In this document: positions 18,686 to 29,095 of the stretch, one piece after another | Position numbering within the stretch: position 1 is the first letter of the stretch | Layout: each line of letters opens with the position of its first letter | Assembly: GCA_018970945.1 (NCBI GenBank) | Contig: JAGWVJ010000003.1 | Span: 1 to 64,000 of the forward strand | Reading direction: 5' to 3' | DNA length: 64,000 nucleotides | Source of the DNA: Cyanobacteria bacterium REEB417 | Lineage (GTDB): Bacteria; Cyanobacteriota; Cyanobacteriia; PCC-6307; Cyanobiaceae | Made by a program: the position numbers and the translations under genes | Notes under the pieces: generated by a model | Database searches by the model: none | What the model was told of the DNA's origin: nothing | The model's input: the letters and a program-made list of their open reading frames with translations, nothing else

Positions 18686-20179
18686 TCAGCGCCTCAGCCA
18701 GTCGGTGAGCCCACCGGGTTTGTCGATCAGCTCGATGCCGGCCGCCAGCAGCCGGGCGCGGATCTGATCGGCGTTTGCAAAATCTTTGGCCGCCTTGGCG
18801 GCGCGGCGCTGGTCGATCAGGGCGTTGATCTCGGTTTCGGAGAAACCTTCGGCTGCGGCAGCTGTGCGCGCGGCCGGCGCGTTGGCTTCGCCCTTGAGTC
18901 CCAGGACGCCAGCCAGCTCTTGCAGCAGGGCGGCCCGCCGCGCCATGGCGGGCGTCTGCCTCTGCTCGGCAGCGGCCCCGTCTCCCCGCTCGATGCGATT
19001 GGCCAGCGCCCGCAGCGGTCTGGCCAGCTCAAACAGCACCGCTGTGGCGGCCGCAGTGTTGAGGTCGTCGTCCATGGCGGCGATGAAGCGCTCGCGTGCG
19101 GTGCTGAGCTCGGCGGGCAGTGCCGGTGCGCCCTGGGGCTGGGGCGTGATCGCTGCACGGGTCGAAGGCGCGCTGCCGCTGCCTGCGATCAGCTCCAGGG
19201 CGCTGTTGAGCCCCTGCCAGCCGGTGGCGGCTGCGTCCAGGGCCTCGGTGGTGAAATCGAGTGGTTTGCGGTAGTGGGCCTGCAGCACGAACAGCCGCAG
19301 GGTCATGGGGCTGACGCCGCTGGCCAGCAGGTCGCGGATGGTGGTGAAGTTGCCGAGCGATTTGCTCATTTTTTCGCCATCGACGTTCACCATGCCGTTG
19401 TGCAGCCAGGTGCGCGCCAGCGGTTGGCCGGTGGCGGCTTCTGACTGGGCGATTTCATTCTCGTGGTGGGGAAAGATCAGATCGGCGCCACCCAGGTGAA
19501 TGTCGATGGTGTCGCCCAGCTCCTGGCGCACCATCGCCGAGCACTCGATGTGCCAGCCCGGCCGTCCCGCTCCCCAGGGCGAGTCAAAGCTGGGCTCGCC
19601 TGGCTTTGCACGTTTCCAGAGGGCAAAGTCGAAGGGGTGCCGCTTCCGGGCTTCTTCGGCGGTGGCGGTGCGGCCGCTGGCGCCCTGTTGCTGCTCGGCC
19701 AGATCGCGGCCGCTCAGCTTGCCGTAGCCCTGCTGCTTCATGACGGCGAAATAGACGTCGCCATCGGCGCAGTAGGCCGCACCCTTGGCTTCGAGCTCCT
19801 GAATCAGGGTGCGGATGCCGTCGAGGCAGCGGGTGGCCCTGGGCATGCGGTCGGCCCGCAGAATGTTGAGCGCATCCATGTCGGTGTGGAACGCCTCGAT
19901 GTTGCGTTCGCTCACCGCCTCCATGCTGCTGCCTTCGGCGGCGGCGCGATTCAGGATCTTGTCGTCGATGTCGGTGAAGTTCTGCACGAACGTCACCGCA
20001 TAGCCCCTCCAGACCAAATAGCGGCGCAGCACATCCCAGTTGATGTAGCTGCGGGCATGCCCCAGGTGGCACAGGTCATAGACCGTGACTCCGCAGCAGT
20101 AGATCCCAACGCGACCGGCCACCAGGGGCTCAAAGGGTTCAACGCGCCGGGTCAGGGTGTTGGTGAACCGCAGGGTCAC
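18686..20179 (-). CDS. cysS: Cysteinyl-tRNA synthetase
   Basis: [49 protein letters not shown]. Confidence 0.97.
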   Translation of the reverse strand: MTLRFTNTLTRRVEPFEPLVAGRVGIYCCGVTVYDLCHLGHARSYINWDVLRRYLVWRGYAVTFVQNFTDIDDKILNRAAAEGSSMEAVSERNIEAFHTDMDALNILRADRMPRATRCLDGIRTLIQELEAKGAAYCADGDVYFAVMKQQGYGKLSGRDLAEQQQGASGRTATAEEARKRHPFDFALWKRAKPGEPSFDSPWGAGRPGWHIECSAMVRQELGDTIDIHLGGADLIFPHHENEIAQSEAATGQPLARTWLHNGMVNVDGEKMSKSLGNFTTIRDLLASGVSPMTLRLFVLQAHYRKPLDFTTEALDAAATGWQGLNSALELIAGSGSAPSTRAAITPQPQGAPALPAELSTARERFIAAMDDDLNTAAATAVLFELARPLRALANRIERGDGAAAEQRQTPAMARRAALLQELAGVLGLKGEANAPAARTAAAAEGFSETEINALIDQRRAAKAAKDFANADQIRARLLAAGIELIDKPGGLTDWLRR

Positions 20180-20220
20180 AGGGCCGATGCCAGCATGAAA
20201 GAGCCACCGTAGAGGGCAGC

Positions 20221-20733
20221 ATGAAGCCGCCGTTCTGGGGCCCTGTCATGGTCCGACTACGCCCGATCCTGGTTGCGCCGCTGGCGCTGCTCGCCTCGGT
20301 TATGGATGGCCCGCTGCCTTCGGCCGCGGGCCAGGCGACGAGCCCCCAGCTGGTGCTGCGGCCCGGCGGCGAACGCTTTGCCAGCGGCGACCCGATCTGG
20401 TGGCTCGAGCTGCGGCAGGGTCAGCGGCAGCTGGGCCGATGGGCCGCCGCATCCGGCCTGAAGCAACAGCAGACCGCCGATCGGCGCTGGAGCCCGGGCA
20501 ACGGTGCGCCCTTGCCCATCGGGGTCTATTCGGTGGGACGACCGGAGCCCTGGGGCCGCGATCTCTGGATCGATCTGCAGCCCCTGTTTCGGACCACCCG
20601 CAGCGCCCTGGGGATCCACAACTGTTTCCCGGGGGTCGGCTGCATCTGCCTGCCCGATCGGGCTCAGTTGAATCAGCTGGCCGCGCTGATCAGGCGGCAT
20701 GGCGTTCGCCGCCTTGAGGTGCTGAGCCGCTGA
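20221..20733 (+). CDS. Secreted protein with a divergent L,D-transpeptidase-like C-terminus
   Basis: N-terminal signal-like hydrophobic segment; [12 protein letters not shown]-like region ([24 protein letters not shown]) then [25 protein letters not shown] resembling the YkuD HG...GCIRL pattern. Confidence 0.65.
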   Translation: MKPPFWGPVMVRLRPILVAPLALLASVMDGPLPSAAGQATSPQLVLRPGGERFASGDPIWWLELRQGQRQLGRWAAASGLKQQQTADRRWSPGNGAPLPIGVYSVGRPEPWGRDLWIDLQPLFRTTRSALGIHNCFPGVGCICLPDRAQLNQLAALIRRHGVRRLEVLSR

Positions 20734-20749
20734 AGCTTCCGGCGGGCGG

Positions 20750-23700
20750 CTACTTGGCCTCCATCCAGTTGGGGCCGACGCCGGTCTCGACCAGCAGCGG
20801 CACCGTCAGGGTGACGGCTTGCTCCATGGTGCACTGCACCAGCTCGCGCACCTCGGGGATGGCGGCCGGCTCGGCTTCGAGCACCAGTTCGTCGTGCACC
20901 TGCAGCAGCAGCCGGGCCGGTAGCCCGGAGGTGGCCAGCGCGGCGTGAAGCTGCACCATGGCCAGCTTGATGATGTCGGCCGATGAGCCCTGGATCGGCG
21001 CATTGGCGGCCGCCCGCAGCTGCTGGGCCTCCATGCCGGCGCGACGGGCTGACTCGAGATCGAGCGTCAACGGATCGGAGCCCAGCAGCCGGCCCAGGCC
21101 GGCAGGGTCAAAGGCAAAGGGCCGCCGTCGCCCCAGCAGCGTTTCGACATAACCGCGACTCAGGGCCAGCCGCTCCTGCAGCTCAAGAAAGGCAAACACC
21201 TTGGGATAGCGCTGTTTGTAGCGCTGCAGAAACTCCTTGGCCTGGGCCTGGCTCACGCCGGTTTCGCGGGCAAAGCGCTGGGCCCCCATGCCATAGATCA
21301 CCCCGAAGTTGATCGTTTTGCCCAGGCGCCGTTCATCGCTGCTGACCGGCTCAGCCTCGGCCTTGTCGAGCAGCAGCCGGGCGGTAAGCCGGTGCACATC
21401 GTCGCCCTGCCGGTAGGCGTTGACCAGGACCTCTTCGCCCGAGAGGTGCGCCAGGATGCGCAGCTCGATCTGCGAGTAGTCGGCGCTCAGCAGCTGCCAG
21501 CCCTCCTGGGGCAGAAACGCCTTGCGGATCCGCCGCGAGAACTCGGTGCGCACCGGAATGTTCTGCAGGTTGGGGTTGCTGCTGCTTAGGCGCCCGGTGG
21601 CGGTGACGGCCTGGTTGAAATCGGTGTGGACCCGACCGGTCTCCGGTTCGACCAGCAGCGGCAGGGCATCGACATAGGTGCTCTTGAGCTTGCTGAGGGT
21701 GCGGTGCTCGAGCACCAGCGGTACCACCGGGTGGTCGGCCTCGAGCTTCTCGAGCACAGCCGCATCGGTGCTCCAGCCGGTCTTGGTCTTGCGCGATTTC
21801 TTGCGGTCCAGCCCCAGGGTCTCGAACAGCAGCTCGCCCAGCTGCTTCGGCGAGGCCAGGTTGAAGTCGACCCCGGCGGCGGCCCTGGCGTCAGCTTCGA
21901 GGCGCACCAGAGTTGTCGAAAGCTCTTCAGACAGCTCCTTGAGGTAGTCGATGTCGATGCGGATGCCGGTCGCTTCCATGAGCGCGAGCACCGGCTCGAG
22001 CGGTTGTTCCACCTGCTCGAGCAGGGGCAGCAGTGCGGGACCCAGGTCCTCGAGCTGCTGGCGCAGCAGCGGTGCCAGCCGTCGGGTGAGGTGCACGTCC
22101 ATGCCGCAGTACCGGGATGCGGCATCAATCGGCACCACGGCAAACGTTCCCCCTTTGGGCACCAGTTCGCTGTAGCTGGTGGGCACGAAGCCGAAGTTGC
22201 GCTCGGCCAGCACCTCCAGCCCGTGTTTGGCATTGGCATCGCGCAGGTAATCGGCCAGCAACGTGTCGAGCACCACCCCGCCAAGGGGCAGGCCATGGCG
22301 CAGCAGGATCAGCCGGTCGTACTTGGCGTTCTGCAGCGTTTTGGGATGCGCGGGGCTGGCCAGCCAGGGCGCCAGGGCCGCCAGCACCGTTTCAAGCGGA
22401 AGCTGCGGTGGCGAGGCTGGCGGTTCGCTCAGCAGATCGTCCGCGGCCGGCGGCTGGTGTCCGATCGGGATGTAGGCCAGGGCATCGGGCTCGTCGCCCC
22501 AGGCGACACCGATGCCCACCAGTTCGGCCTTGAAGGGGTTGAGACTAGTGGTCTCGGTGTCGAGCGCCACCGGGGCGGCCGGGTCAGTGGCCGCCAGCAG
22601 CAGGGCTACCACCCGCTCGAGCGCCGCTGGGGTGGTGATCAGCTGCGGCTGCAGCTGTGGTGCTGCTGATGGGGTGTCCTTGCCGGCAAGTGTGACGACA
22701 GCGGCGCCTTCGGGGTTGGAGGATTCGCCGCTCGGCGGCGCTGGCTCTGGTGCCGGTTGCGACGAGGTGGTCGAGAACAGCTGGGCGAAGGTGCCCACCT
22801 GTTTGGCCAGCGAGTACAGCTCCAGCTCCTCGAGCGATGCCGCCAGTGATGCGGCGTCGACGCTGCCGAGCTCGAGTCGCGGGTCTGTGGGCAGGGGGAT
22901 GTCGACCAGAATTTCGGCCAGGTGGCGCGAGCGGTAGGCGTCGTCCTTGCCTGTGGCGAGCTTCTCGATCAGCGCCCCTTTGAGAGCGCCCTTGGGGTCC
23001 TTGGCCTTGGGACCGCCGGCCTGGAGCTGATCGAGGGCGGTGTAGATGCCGTCGAGGTTGGTGTGGGCTGCCAGGAGGCTGATCGCGGTCTTGGGACCGA
23101 CGCCTTTGACCCCCGGAATGTTGTCGCTGGTGTCGCCGGTGAGGGCCTTCAGATCGACGACATCTTCTGGCGTCACCCCGAGCTTGGCGATCACCCCGTC
23201 GCGGCGCATTTCGGTGGGGCCGCCAGCTTTTGCATAGGGGCCGCCGCCCATGTAGAGCACGGCGATGTCGCGCTGGTCGTCAACCAGTTGAAACAGGTCG
23301 CGATCCCCTGAGAGGATGCGGACCCGCCAGCCCGTGTTGGCGGCGCGGTTGGCCAGGGTGCCCAGCACGTCGTCGGCCTCGTAGCCGGGAGCCATCGCCA
23401 ACGGGATGTCAAGGCTCTGCTGCAGGATCTGCTGCAGATTGGCGAGGTCGGCAAAGAAGTGCTCGGGCGCTTCGTCGCGGTGGGCCTTGTAGGCCGCATC
23501 GGCCTCATGCCTGAAGGTGGGCTCAGCCGTGTCGAAGGCCACCACCAGCCCCTGGGGCCTCAGTCCCTTGCAGTTGTCAAGCAGGGCCTTGAGAAAGCCG
23601 TAGGTGACGCTTGTGGGGACCCCTGCTTTGGTGCTGAGGCCCCCGTCGCCCCCCTTGCTGAAGGCGTAAAAACTGCGAAACGCCAGCGAGTGGCCGTCGA

Positions 23701-23833
23701 TCAGCAGCAGCAGCGGTTTGTCGGATGCTGCTTGGGCCGCCACGGCGCTTCGCCTGAATGGCTCCTCAGCCTGCCAGATGTGCAGCGCGGGGGGCCATGG
23801 CCAGCAGTGCAGGCCTGGCATCAGAAGTCGCAT
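20750..23833 (-). CDS. polA: DNA polymerase I
   Basis: LLLLIDGHSLAFRSFYAF 5' exonuclease domain; ALDTETTSLNPF 3'-5' exonuclease-like domain; SADYSQIELRILAHLSGEE and LLQVHDELVLEAE polymerase motifs. Confidence 0.97.
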   Translation of the reverse strand: MRLLMPGLHCWPWPPALHIWQAEEPFRRSAVAAQAASDKPLLLLIDGHSLAFRSFYAFSKGGDGGLSTKAGVPTSVTYGFLKALLDNCKGLRPQGLVVAFDTAEPTFRHEADAAYKAHRDEAPEHFFADLANLQQILQQSLDIPLAMAPGYEADDVLGTLANRAANTGWRVRILSGDRDLFQLVDDQRDIAVLYMGGGPYAKAGGPTEMRRDGVIAKLGVTPEDVVDLKALTGDTSDNIPGVKGVGPKTAISLLAAHTNLDGIYTALDQLQAGGPKAKDPKGALKGALIEKLATGKDDAYRSRHLAEILVDIPLPTDPRLELGSVDAASLAASLEELELYSLAKQVGTFAQLFSTTSSQPAPEPAPPSGESSNPEGAAVVTLAGKDTPSAAPQLQPQLITTPAALERVVALLLAATDPAAPVALDTETTSLNPFKAELVGIGVAWGDEPDALAYIPIGHQPPAADDLLSEPPASPPQLPLETVLAALAPWLASPAHPKTLQNAKYDRLILLRHGLPLGGVVLDTLLADYLRDANAKHGLEVLAERNFGFVPTSYSELVPKGGTFAVVPIDAASRYCGMDVHLTRRLAPLLRQQLEDLGPALLPLLEQVEQPLEPVLALMEATGIRIDIDYLKELSEELSTTLVRLEADARAAAGVDFNLASPKQLGELLFETLGLDRKKSRKTKTGWSTDAAVLEKLEADHPVVPLVLEHRTLSKLKSTYVDALPLLVEPETGRVHTDFNQAVTATGRLSSSNPNLQNIPVRTEFSRRIRKAFLPQEGWQLLSADYSQIELRILAHLSGEEVLVNAYRQGDDVHRLTARLLLDKAEAEPVSSDERRLGKTINFGVIYGMGAQRFARETGVSQAQAKEFLQRYKQRYPKVFAFLELQERLALSRGYVETLLGRRRPFAFDPAGLGRLLGSDPLTLDLESARRAGMEAQQLRAAANAPIQGSSADIIKLAMVQLHAALATSGLPARLLLQVHDELVLEAEPAAIPEVRELVQCTMEQAVTLTVPLLVETGVGPNWMEAK

Positions 23834-23862
23834 AGAATGGTGCGTTGGTTGATGCTGGGACG

Positions 23863-24066
23863 ATGCGTACGACCGTCACCCTTGACGACGCCCTGATGGC
23901 TCGTGCCCAGGAGCTCGATGGCACCAAGCAGCCCAGTGCCCTGTTGCAGCGCGCACTCCAGGCCCTGATCGAGCGCGAGAGCGCCAGGCGGCTTGCTGCT
24001 CTTGGTGGCAGTGAACCTGATCTCGAACTGCCACCAAGGCGGCGTGAGGTTGATGCTGCTGGTTGA
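23863..24066 (+). CDS. VapB-like type II antitoxin
   Basis: MRTTVTLDDALMARAQELDGTKQPSALLQRALQALIERESARRLAALGGSEPDLELPPRRR; overlaps the following PIN-domain gene. Confidence 0.85.
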   Translation: MRTTVTLDDALMARAQELDGTKQPSALLQRALQALIERESARRLAALGGSEPDLELPPRRREVDAAG

Positions 24067-24418
24067 TACCTCGATCTGGATTGATCACCTGCGCCAGGGT
24101 GATTCCTTGCTCTCTGAAACCTTGGGCAAGGGCAGGGTCGCCGTGCACGACTGGGTCATTGGCGAGTTGGCTTGCTGTCAGTTGCGCAATCGTGACGAGG
24201 TTCTGACCTTGCTGCAGGATCTGCCGCGCGCCCCGCTCGCCACCCACCACGAGGTGCTGATGCTGATCCACAGCGAAGGCTTGATGGGTCAAGGTGTCGG
24301 CTACATCGATGTTCACCTCTTGGCTTCATGCCGGTTGGGATCGTTGCGGTTGTGGACGCGTGATCGCAGGCTCCAGCGGTTGGCGAACGATCTGTGCATC
24401 GCGTCAGTCTTGCCCTGA
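24053..24418 (+). CDS. VapC-like PIN-domain toxin ribonuclease
   Basis: MLLVDTSIWIDHLR start motif; WVIGELACCQL; GYIDVHLLASCRL acidic residues. Confidence 0.9.
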   Translation: MLLVDTSIWIDHLRQGDSLLSETLGKGRVAVHDWVIGELACCQLRNRDEVLTLLQDLPRAPLATHHEVLMLIHSEGLMGQGVGYIDVHLLASCRLGSLRLWTRDRRLQRLANDLCIASVLP

Positions 24419-24434
24419 GGTCTGCTCAGTACCA

Positions 24435-25037
24435 GTGGTCGAAGAAACCAGCTCTGACGCCGCCTTGAGCCCCTGCCGGCACTACCGCTGGTGGTTGCGG
24501 CGGCAGTGGCAGCCGCGGTTGCCCCCCCTGGTGTTCATCGGTCTGAACCCCTCCCGCGCCGATGCCGAGCGGGATGATCCAACCCTGCGCCGGATCGTCG
24601 GTTTTGCGCGGCAGTGGGGGTTTGGCTCGGTGACGGTGCTCAACCTGTTTGCACGCATCAGCCCCAGCCCCGCGCTGCTCAGGCGGGCTGCCGATCCGGT
24701 GGGGTCCGACAACGATCGCTGGCTGCAGCGGGCCCTGGACCGCAGTGCCGCTATCTGGCTGGGGTGGGGGAACCAGGGTGCCTGGCGAGGCCGCGACCGG
24801 CAGCTGCTGGAGATGGTGCGGCAGGGCCTGGTTGGCGAGCCCCACCGCGCGAGCAGGCTGTTGTGCCTGGGTCTGACGGCTCAGGGTCAGCCCCGCCATC
24901 CGCTCTATGCCGCCGCTGCCCTTCCACCCCAACGGTTGGTGGTGGCACAAAGCTGTGGCCATGGGGCATTGTGTGGACATCGTGCCGATGCGCCATGGGC
25001 CGCACCCCTCGCCGCTATGCCATTCATCTGCACCTGA
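24435..25037 (+). CDS. DUF1643-family protein
   Basis: CRHYRWWLRRQW...PLVFIGLNPSRADAERDDPTLRRIVGFARQWGFGSVTVLNLFA; GTG start assumed. Confidence 0.8.
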   Translation: MVEETSSDAALSPCRHYRWWLRRQWQPRLPPLVFIGLNPSRADAERDDPTLRRIVGFARQWGFGSVTVLNLFARISPSPALLRRAADPVGSDNDRWLQRALDRSAAIWLGWGNQGAWRGRDRQLLEMVRQGLVGEPHRASRLLCLGLTAQGQPRHPLYAAAALPPQRLVVAQSCGHGALCGHRADAPWAAPLAAMPFICT

Positions 25038-25237
25038 GCGGTGGTCAGAGCGAGGTGGTGCACTTTGCCGACCTCGAGGCGTTTCAGCAGTGGTATGGAA
25101 GCGTGCTCACGGCATCGGCTCCTGAAGCCTTCGTCAATGTGCCGATCTCCGAGATGGAAGGTGAGTACCTGGTCCTGCGGCCCAGTGCGGTGATCGCCAT
25201 CCGCGTTGAGCCCCAGTTCAACGCCCTGGATGCATGA
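24995..25237 (+). CDS. Conserved-type hypothetical protein (80 aa)
   Basis: [80 protein letters not shown]; overlaps the adjacent genes at both ends. Confidence 0.65.
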   Translation: MGRTPRRYAIHLHLSGGQSEVVHFADLEAFQQWYGSVLTASAPEAFVNVPISEMEGEYLVLRPSAVIAIRVEPQFNALDA

Positions 25238-26481
25238 CGCCTGAGCGGCTTGGCGTGCTCTGGGGGGTCACGGTCTTTGCCGGCGCGATCGCCCAGGCCC
25301 TGGCCTGGTTGAGCGGTCTGCCCGGTGTGGTGCTGCTGCTCTTGGCAGGGCTGTTGATCGGCCGCTCGGGGCTGCATCTGGTTGAGCCCCTGGATCTGGG
25401 CATCGGTCTCGAAGTCGTGGTCGGTCTGTTGGTCAGCCTGGTGCTGTTCGATGGGGGCATCAACCTCAAGCTGCCGGGGGATGCACTCAAGCTCACGGTG
25501 CTGCGCATCGTGCTGGTGCGGCTGGTGCTGGCGGTGGCCGGCGGCCTGCTGGCGGCCCACACCCTCGCCGGTCTGAGCTGGCCCCTGGCAGCTGTGTTCA
25601 GCGCCATCGTGCTGGCCACCGGTCCCACGGTGGTCAATCCTCTGGTGCAGCAGATCCGGTTGCGGGCGCCCCTGGGTGAGGTGCTTGAGGGCGAGGGTCT
25701 GGTGTTGGAGCCCATCGGCGCGGTGCTGGCGCTGCTGCTGCTCGAGCTGGTGCTGGGAAATCTGCACGGCTGGCGAGAGCTGCTGCTAGGCCTGCTCGAG
25801 CGCCTGCTCGGTGGGGTGGCCGTCGGTGCTGCCTGTGGATGGTTGCTGACGGCAGCCCTGAGGCGCATCCCCGCGGCCTCGGCGGCTCCCCTGCGGCTGC
25901 AGCTCAGCCTGGGGGTGCTGTTCCTGATGTTTTCTCTGTGTGAGCAGGTGTTGCCCGAATCGGGTCTGCCGGCGTCGGTGGCGGCTGGGGTGGTGTTGGG
26001 GCGGCGCCTCGACACCGACGCCAGCGAGCTCGATGACCTGATCCGCCAGCTGGCGATGCTGGCGATCACCATGCTCTTCCCACTGCTGGCAGCCGATGTC
26101 AGCTGGGCCGAGCTCAGTCCCCTGGGGTGGGGCGGTGTGGCTTGCGTGCTGGTGCTGATGCTGTTGCAGCGTCCCCTGGCGATCGGCCTGGCCACCTGGG
26201 GTCTGCCGTTCTCCTGGTCGGAGAAGCTTCTGCTGGCATGGCTGGCGCCGCGGGGCATCGTCACGGCGGCAGTGGCCTCCCTGTTCACGATCCGCCTCGA
26301 GGAGGCGGGGGTGCTCGGGGCCGGCCGACTGCAGGGCCTGGTGTTTCTGACGATCCTGATGACCGTGGGACTGCAGGGTCTCAGTGCCAGGCCCCTGGCG
26401 ACGCGGTTGGGCCTGGTGGCCGCAGGCTCAGAGGCAGCGACTGATTCGGCTCAGGTCAGCGCCGATCCTGTGCAGCAGTAG
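25234..26481 (+). CDS. Sodium/proton antiporter (CPA family)
   Basis: Multi-[43 protein letters not shown]. Confidence 0.88.
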   Translation: MTPERLGVLWGVTVFAGAIAQALAWLSGLPGVVLLLLAGLLIGRSGLHLVEPLDLGIGLEVVVGLLVSLVLFDGGINLKLPGDALKLTVLRIVLVRLVLAVAGGLLAAHTLAGLSWPLAAVFSAIVLATGPTVVNPLVQQIRLRAPLGEVLEGEGLVLEPIGAVLALLLLELVLGNLHGWRELLLGLLERLLGGVAVGAACGWLLTAALRRIPAASAAPLRLQLSLGVLFLMFSLCEQVLPESGLPASVAAGVVLGRRLDTDASELDDLIRQLAMLAITMLFPLLAADVSWAELSPLGWGGVACVLVLMLLQRPLAIGLATWGLPFSWSEKLLLAWLAPRGIVTAAVASLFTIRLEEAGVLGAGRLQGLVFLTILMTVGLQGLSARPLATRLGLVAAGSEAATDSAQVSADPVQQ

Positions 26482-27897
26482 CCAGGTCTCCATCAGATCG
26501 GGCCCTTGCAGGCTGCCCAGCAGTGCTGCTCGCAGGGATTTCATCAGCACGCCTTTCTTGATGCCTGCTCTGGTCACTGCGTCTGTGAGCAGCTCCTGGG
26601 CCTCTGGTGCGCTGAGTGGTGTGTCTCCATGCCGTTCCAGGGCCGCAGCCAGGGCGGCCAGGGCCGGCCGGGCTCCGTCGATCGCGAGTTGGGCCGCGGC
26701 GGCTTCGTTGAGCTCCGGGGCCGTGAAGAACGGGGCCGCCTGCTCCACCCCGTCGGCCAGCAGCGTCAGTGATGGCCCCAGCAGGGTCGCCAGATCCAGT
26801 TGCCACAGGGAGTCGGCCGCTGGGCCGCTCACGCCCCAGCCCTGTTCGCTCCACAGGGGAGCCAGTTTCGCGTGCAGAGTGCTGGCGCTCAGTGAATGGA
26901 GTACCTGGCCGTTGAGCCAGTTGAGCTTGTCCCAGTCGAAGCGTGCCCCTGCCCTGTTGACTCGATCGAAGTCAAAGACCTCGGCCGCTTGATCGAGGCT
27001 GAAGCGCTCGCCCATTCCCTCGGGTGGCGACCAGCCCAGCAGGGTCATGTAGTTGGCCAGGGCCTCGGCCGTGTAGCCCATGGCCCTGAAGTCGCTCACC
27101 GACGTGACCCCGTCGCGCTTGGAGAGCTTCTTGCCCTCCTGGTTGAGGATCAGCGGGGTGTGGGCAAAGACCGGCGCGGTCTGGCCCAGGGCCCCGTAGA
27201 GCAGCAACTGCTTGGCGGTGTTGGCGATGTGGTCTTCGCCGCGGATCACATGGCTGATGGCCATGGCCGCGTCATCGACCACCACCACCAGGTTGTAGAG
27301 CGGGTCGCCGATCTGATCGGCAGGTGCGCGGCGGGCGATCACCATGTCGCCACCGAGATCACTGCCGCTCCAGCGCATGGGGCCGCGCACCAGATCGTTC
27401 CACGTGATCACGGCAGTGTCGTCAATCCTGAAGCGCACCACCGCCTGCCGTCCCTCGGCGATGTAGGCCTGCTCCTGCTCGAGGCTCAGATCCCTGTGCC
27501 GGTTGTCGTAACGGGGCGCCTGCCTGGAGGCAGCCTGAGCCTCGCGCATGGCGGTCAGTTCGTCGTCACTGGCGTAGCAGCGGTAGGCGTGGCCACTGGC
27601 GAGCAGCTGGGTGATGGCGGTGCGATGGGCTTCGATGCGCGCGCTCTGGATGACGGGCTCGCCGTCCCAGTTGAGCCCCAGCCACTGCAGCCCCTCCAGA
27701 ATGTTGGCGGTGTAGTCGCTCTTGCTGCGTTCTTTGTCGGTGTCTTCGATCCGCAGCAGGAACTGACCGCCATGACGCCGAGCAAACAGCCAGTTGAAGA
27801 CGGCTGTGCGGGCTGTGCCGATGTGCAGCGTGCCGGTCGGGCTCGGTGCAAGGCGCACCCGGACCGGTTGATCAGTCGCCACGGAAACGGCCGCCAT
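26428..27897 (-). CDS. gltX: Glutamyl-tRNA synthetase
   Basis: [50 protein letters not shown]. Confidence 0.97.
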   Translation of the reverse strand: MAAVSVATDQPVRVRLAPSPTGTLHIGTARTAVFNWLFARRHGGQFLLRIEDTDKERSKSDYTANILEGLQWLGLNWDGEPVIQSARIEAHRTAITQLLASGHAYRCYASDDELTAMREAQAASRQAPRYDNRHRDLSLEQEQAYIAEGRQAVVRFRIDDTAVITWNDLVRGPMRWSGSDLGGDMVIARRAPADQIGDPLYNLVVVVDDAAMAISHVIRGEDHIANTAKQLLLYGALGQTAPVFAHTPLILNQEGKKLSKRDGVTSVSDFRAMGYTAEALANYMTLLGWSPPEGMGERFSLDQAAEVFDFDRVNRAGARFDWDKLNWLNGQVLHSLSASTLHAKLAPLWSEQGWGVSGPAADSLWQLDLATLLGPSLTLLADGVEQAAPFFTAPELNEAAAAQLAIDGARPALAALAAALERHGDTPLSAPEAQELLTDAVTRAGIKKGVLMKSLRAALLGSLQGPDLMETWLLLHRIGADLSRISRCL

Positions 27898-27923
27898 GGG
27901 GTCGTGAAATCCGGAGATTGAAA

Positions 27924-27997
27924 CGGGACTGACGGGGCTCGAACCCGCAACTTCCGCCGTGACAGGGCGGTGCTCTAACCGATTGAACTACAGTCCC
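27924..27997 (-). tRNA. tRNA-Asp (GTC)
   Basis: Reverse complement GGGACTGTAGTTCAATCGGTTAGAGCACCGCCCTGTCACGGCGGAAGTTGCGGGTTCGAGCCCCGTCAGTCCCG folds as a cloverleaf; anticodon loop CTGTCAC. Confidence 0.95.
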
Positions 27998-28149
27998 AGA
28001 AAGGCCGTAGGCCTGGTCTGGTGTCGCTCTTGAGCACGATCCGGAGAGGCCTGGATCGGTTGGTCAGCGACCTCAGAAGTATCTGTGATCGGCGGTCCCC
28101 CCGTCAACTGAAGTGTTGCACTGGGCGAGGCCGCCGATCGTGCAGGCAA

Positions 28150-28350
28150 TCAGGGCCTGAAGCCAGCAGGCTCGATCAGTCGCACTTGGTTGCCGCGAGC
28201 CGTGAACTCACGTCCCTGATCGCTCTGCACGACCACCCGACCCCCCGATTTGACCCGGATCACCCGTGCCCGCACCCAGCCGAGAGCGGCTGATTCGAGC
28301 ACCTTCACCACATCACCAGGTTGCAGATCCAACTCCATGTCCGGAACCAT
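28150..28350 (-). CDS. Small hypothetical protein, SH3-like/KOW-like
   Basis: MELDLQPGDVVKVLESAALGWVRARVIRVKSGGRVVVQSDQGREFTARGNQVRLIEPAGFRP; start could be 28338 or 28350. Confidence 0.65.
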   Translation of the reverse strand: MVPDMELDLQPGDVVKVLESAALGWVRARVIRVKSGGRVVVQSDQGREFTARGNQVRLIEPAGFRP

Positions 28351-28374
28351 GAAACAGCAGTTGGGAGCATCGAA

Positions 28375-28447
28375 CGCGCCGTGGAGGACTTGAACCCCCG
28401 ACATCAGGTTTTGGAGACCTGCGTTCTACCAACTGAACTAACGGCGC
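28375..28447 (-). tRNA. tRNA-Trp (CCA)
   Basis: Reverse complement GCGCCGTTAGTTCAGTTGGTAGAACGCAGGTCTCCAAAACCTGATGTCGGGGGTTCAAGTCCTCCACGGCGCG; anticodon loop CTCCAAA. Confidence 0.95.
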
Positions 28448-28488
28448 AAGGCCGATGCCCCCGGAAAAAATGAAAGAGACCGTTGGCC

Positions 28489-29055
28489 TCAGCGATCGAA
28501 GCGCTGCTTCACGCGAGTGGCTTTACCCACCCGGTCACGCAGATAAAAGAGCTTCGCCCGGCGCACCTTACCCCGACGTTCCACCTTGACGGAAGCCACC
28601 TGGGGGCTGTGAAGCATGAACACCCGCTCCACACCGACACCTTGGAAGATTCGACGCACCGTGATGGTCTCGTTGAGACCACCATGGCGCTTGGCGATCA
28701 CAACGCCTTCATAGGGTTGCACGCGCTCTTTGTTGCCCTCGCGGATGCGTACGCCCACCTTGACGGTGTCACCCACATAGATCTCGGGCAGATCGCTCTT
28801 GAGCTGCTCGGCTTCAAAGGCCTTGATCAGATCTTGGGCGCTCAGCTTGCCGGTGGAGGCCCTGGGGCTGGCCACGGCCGTGGCGGTGATGGTCTCGCTG
28901 GTTGCCGGTGTCTCCACGGTTTCGCTCGTGTCTGGGGTCTCGTTCTCGATGGTGCTGTCCACAGTGTTGATGCTCGCGTTGGTGCTCGTTGGGCCGTCGG
29001 CGTCCCTGGCTGGGTTCGGCGCTCTTTCGGGTGCCCCGCCCGTTGCTTCTGCCAT
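28489..29055 (-). CDS. rplS: 50S ribosomal protein L19 with long acidic/Thr-Ser-rich N-terminal extension
   Basis: [62 protein letters not shown]; Met at 29055 as start. Confidence 0.93.
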   Translation of the reverse strand: MAEATGGAPERAPNPARDADGPTSTNASINTVDSTIENETPDTSETVETPATSETITATAVASPRASTGKLSAQDLIKAFEAEQLKSDLPEIYVGDTVKVGVRIREGNKERVQPYEGVVIAKRHGGLNETITVRRIFQGVGVERVFMLHSPQVASVKVERRGKVRRAKLFYLRDRVGKATRVKQRFDR

Positions 29056-29095
29056 GGCTGCCCCCAAGTCCTGGCCAAACAAACAGTGTACCGGC

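Noticed and set aside
21626-22669. 347-aa + strand ORF inside polA
   Set aside because: Antisense artefact within polA
26896-27921. 341-aa + strand ORF opposite gltX
   Set aside because: Antisense artefact; GltX signature motifs are on the minus strand
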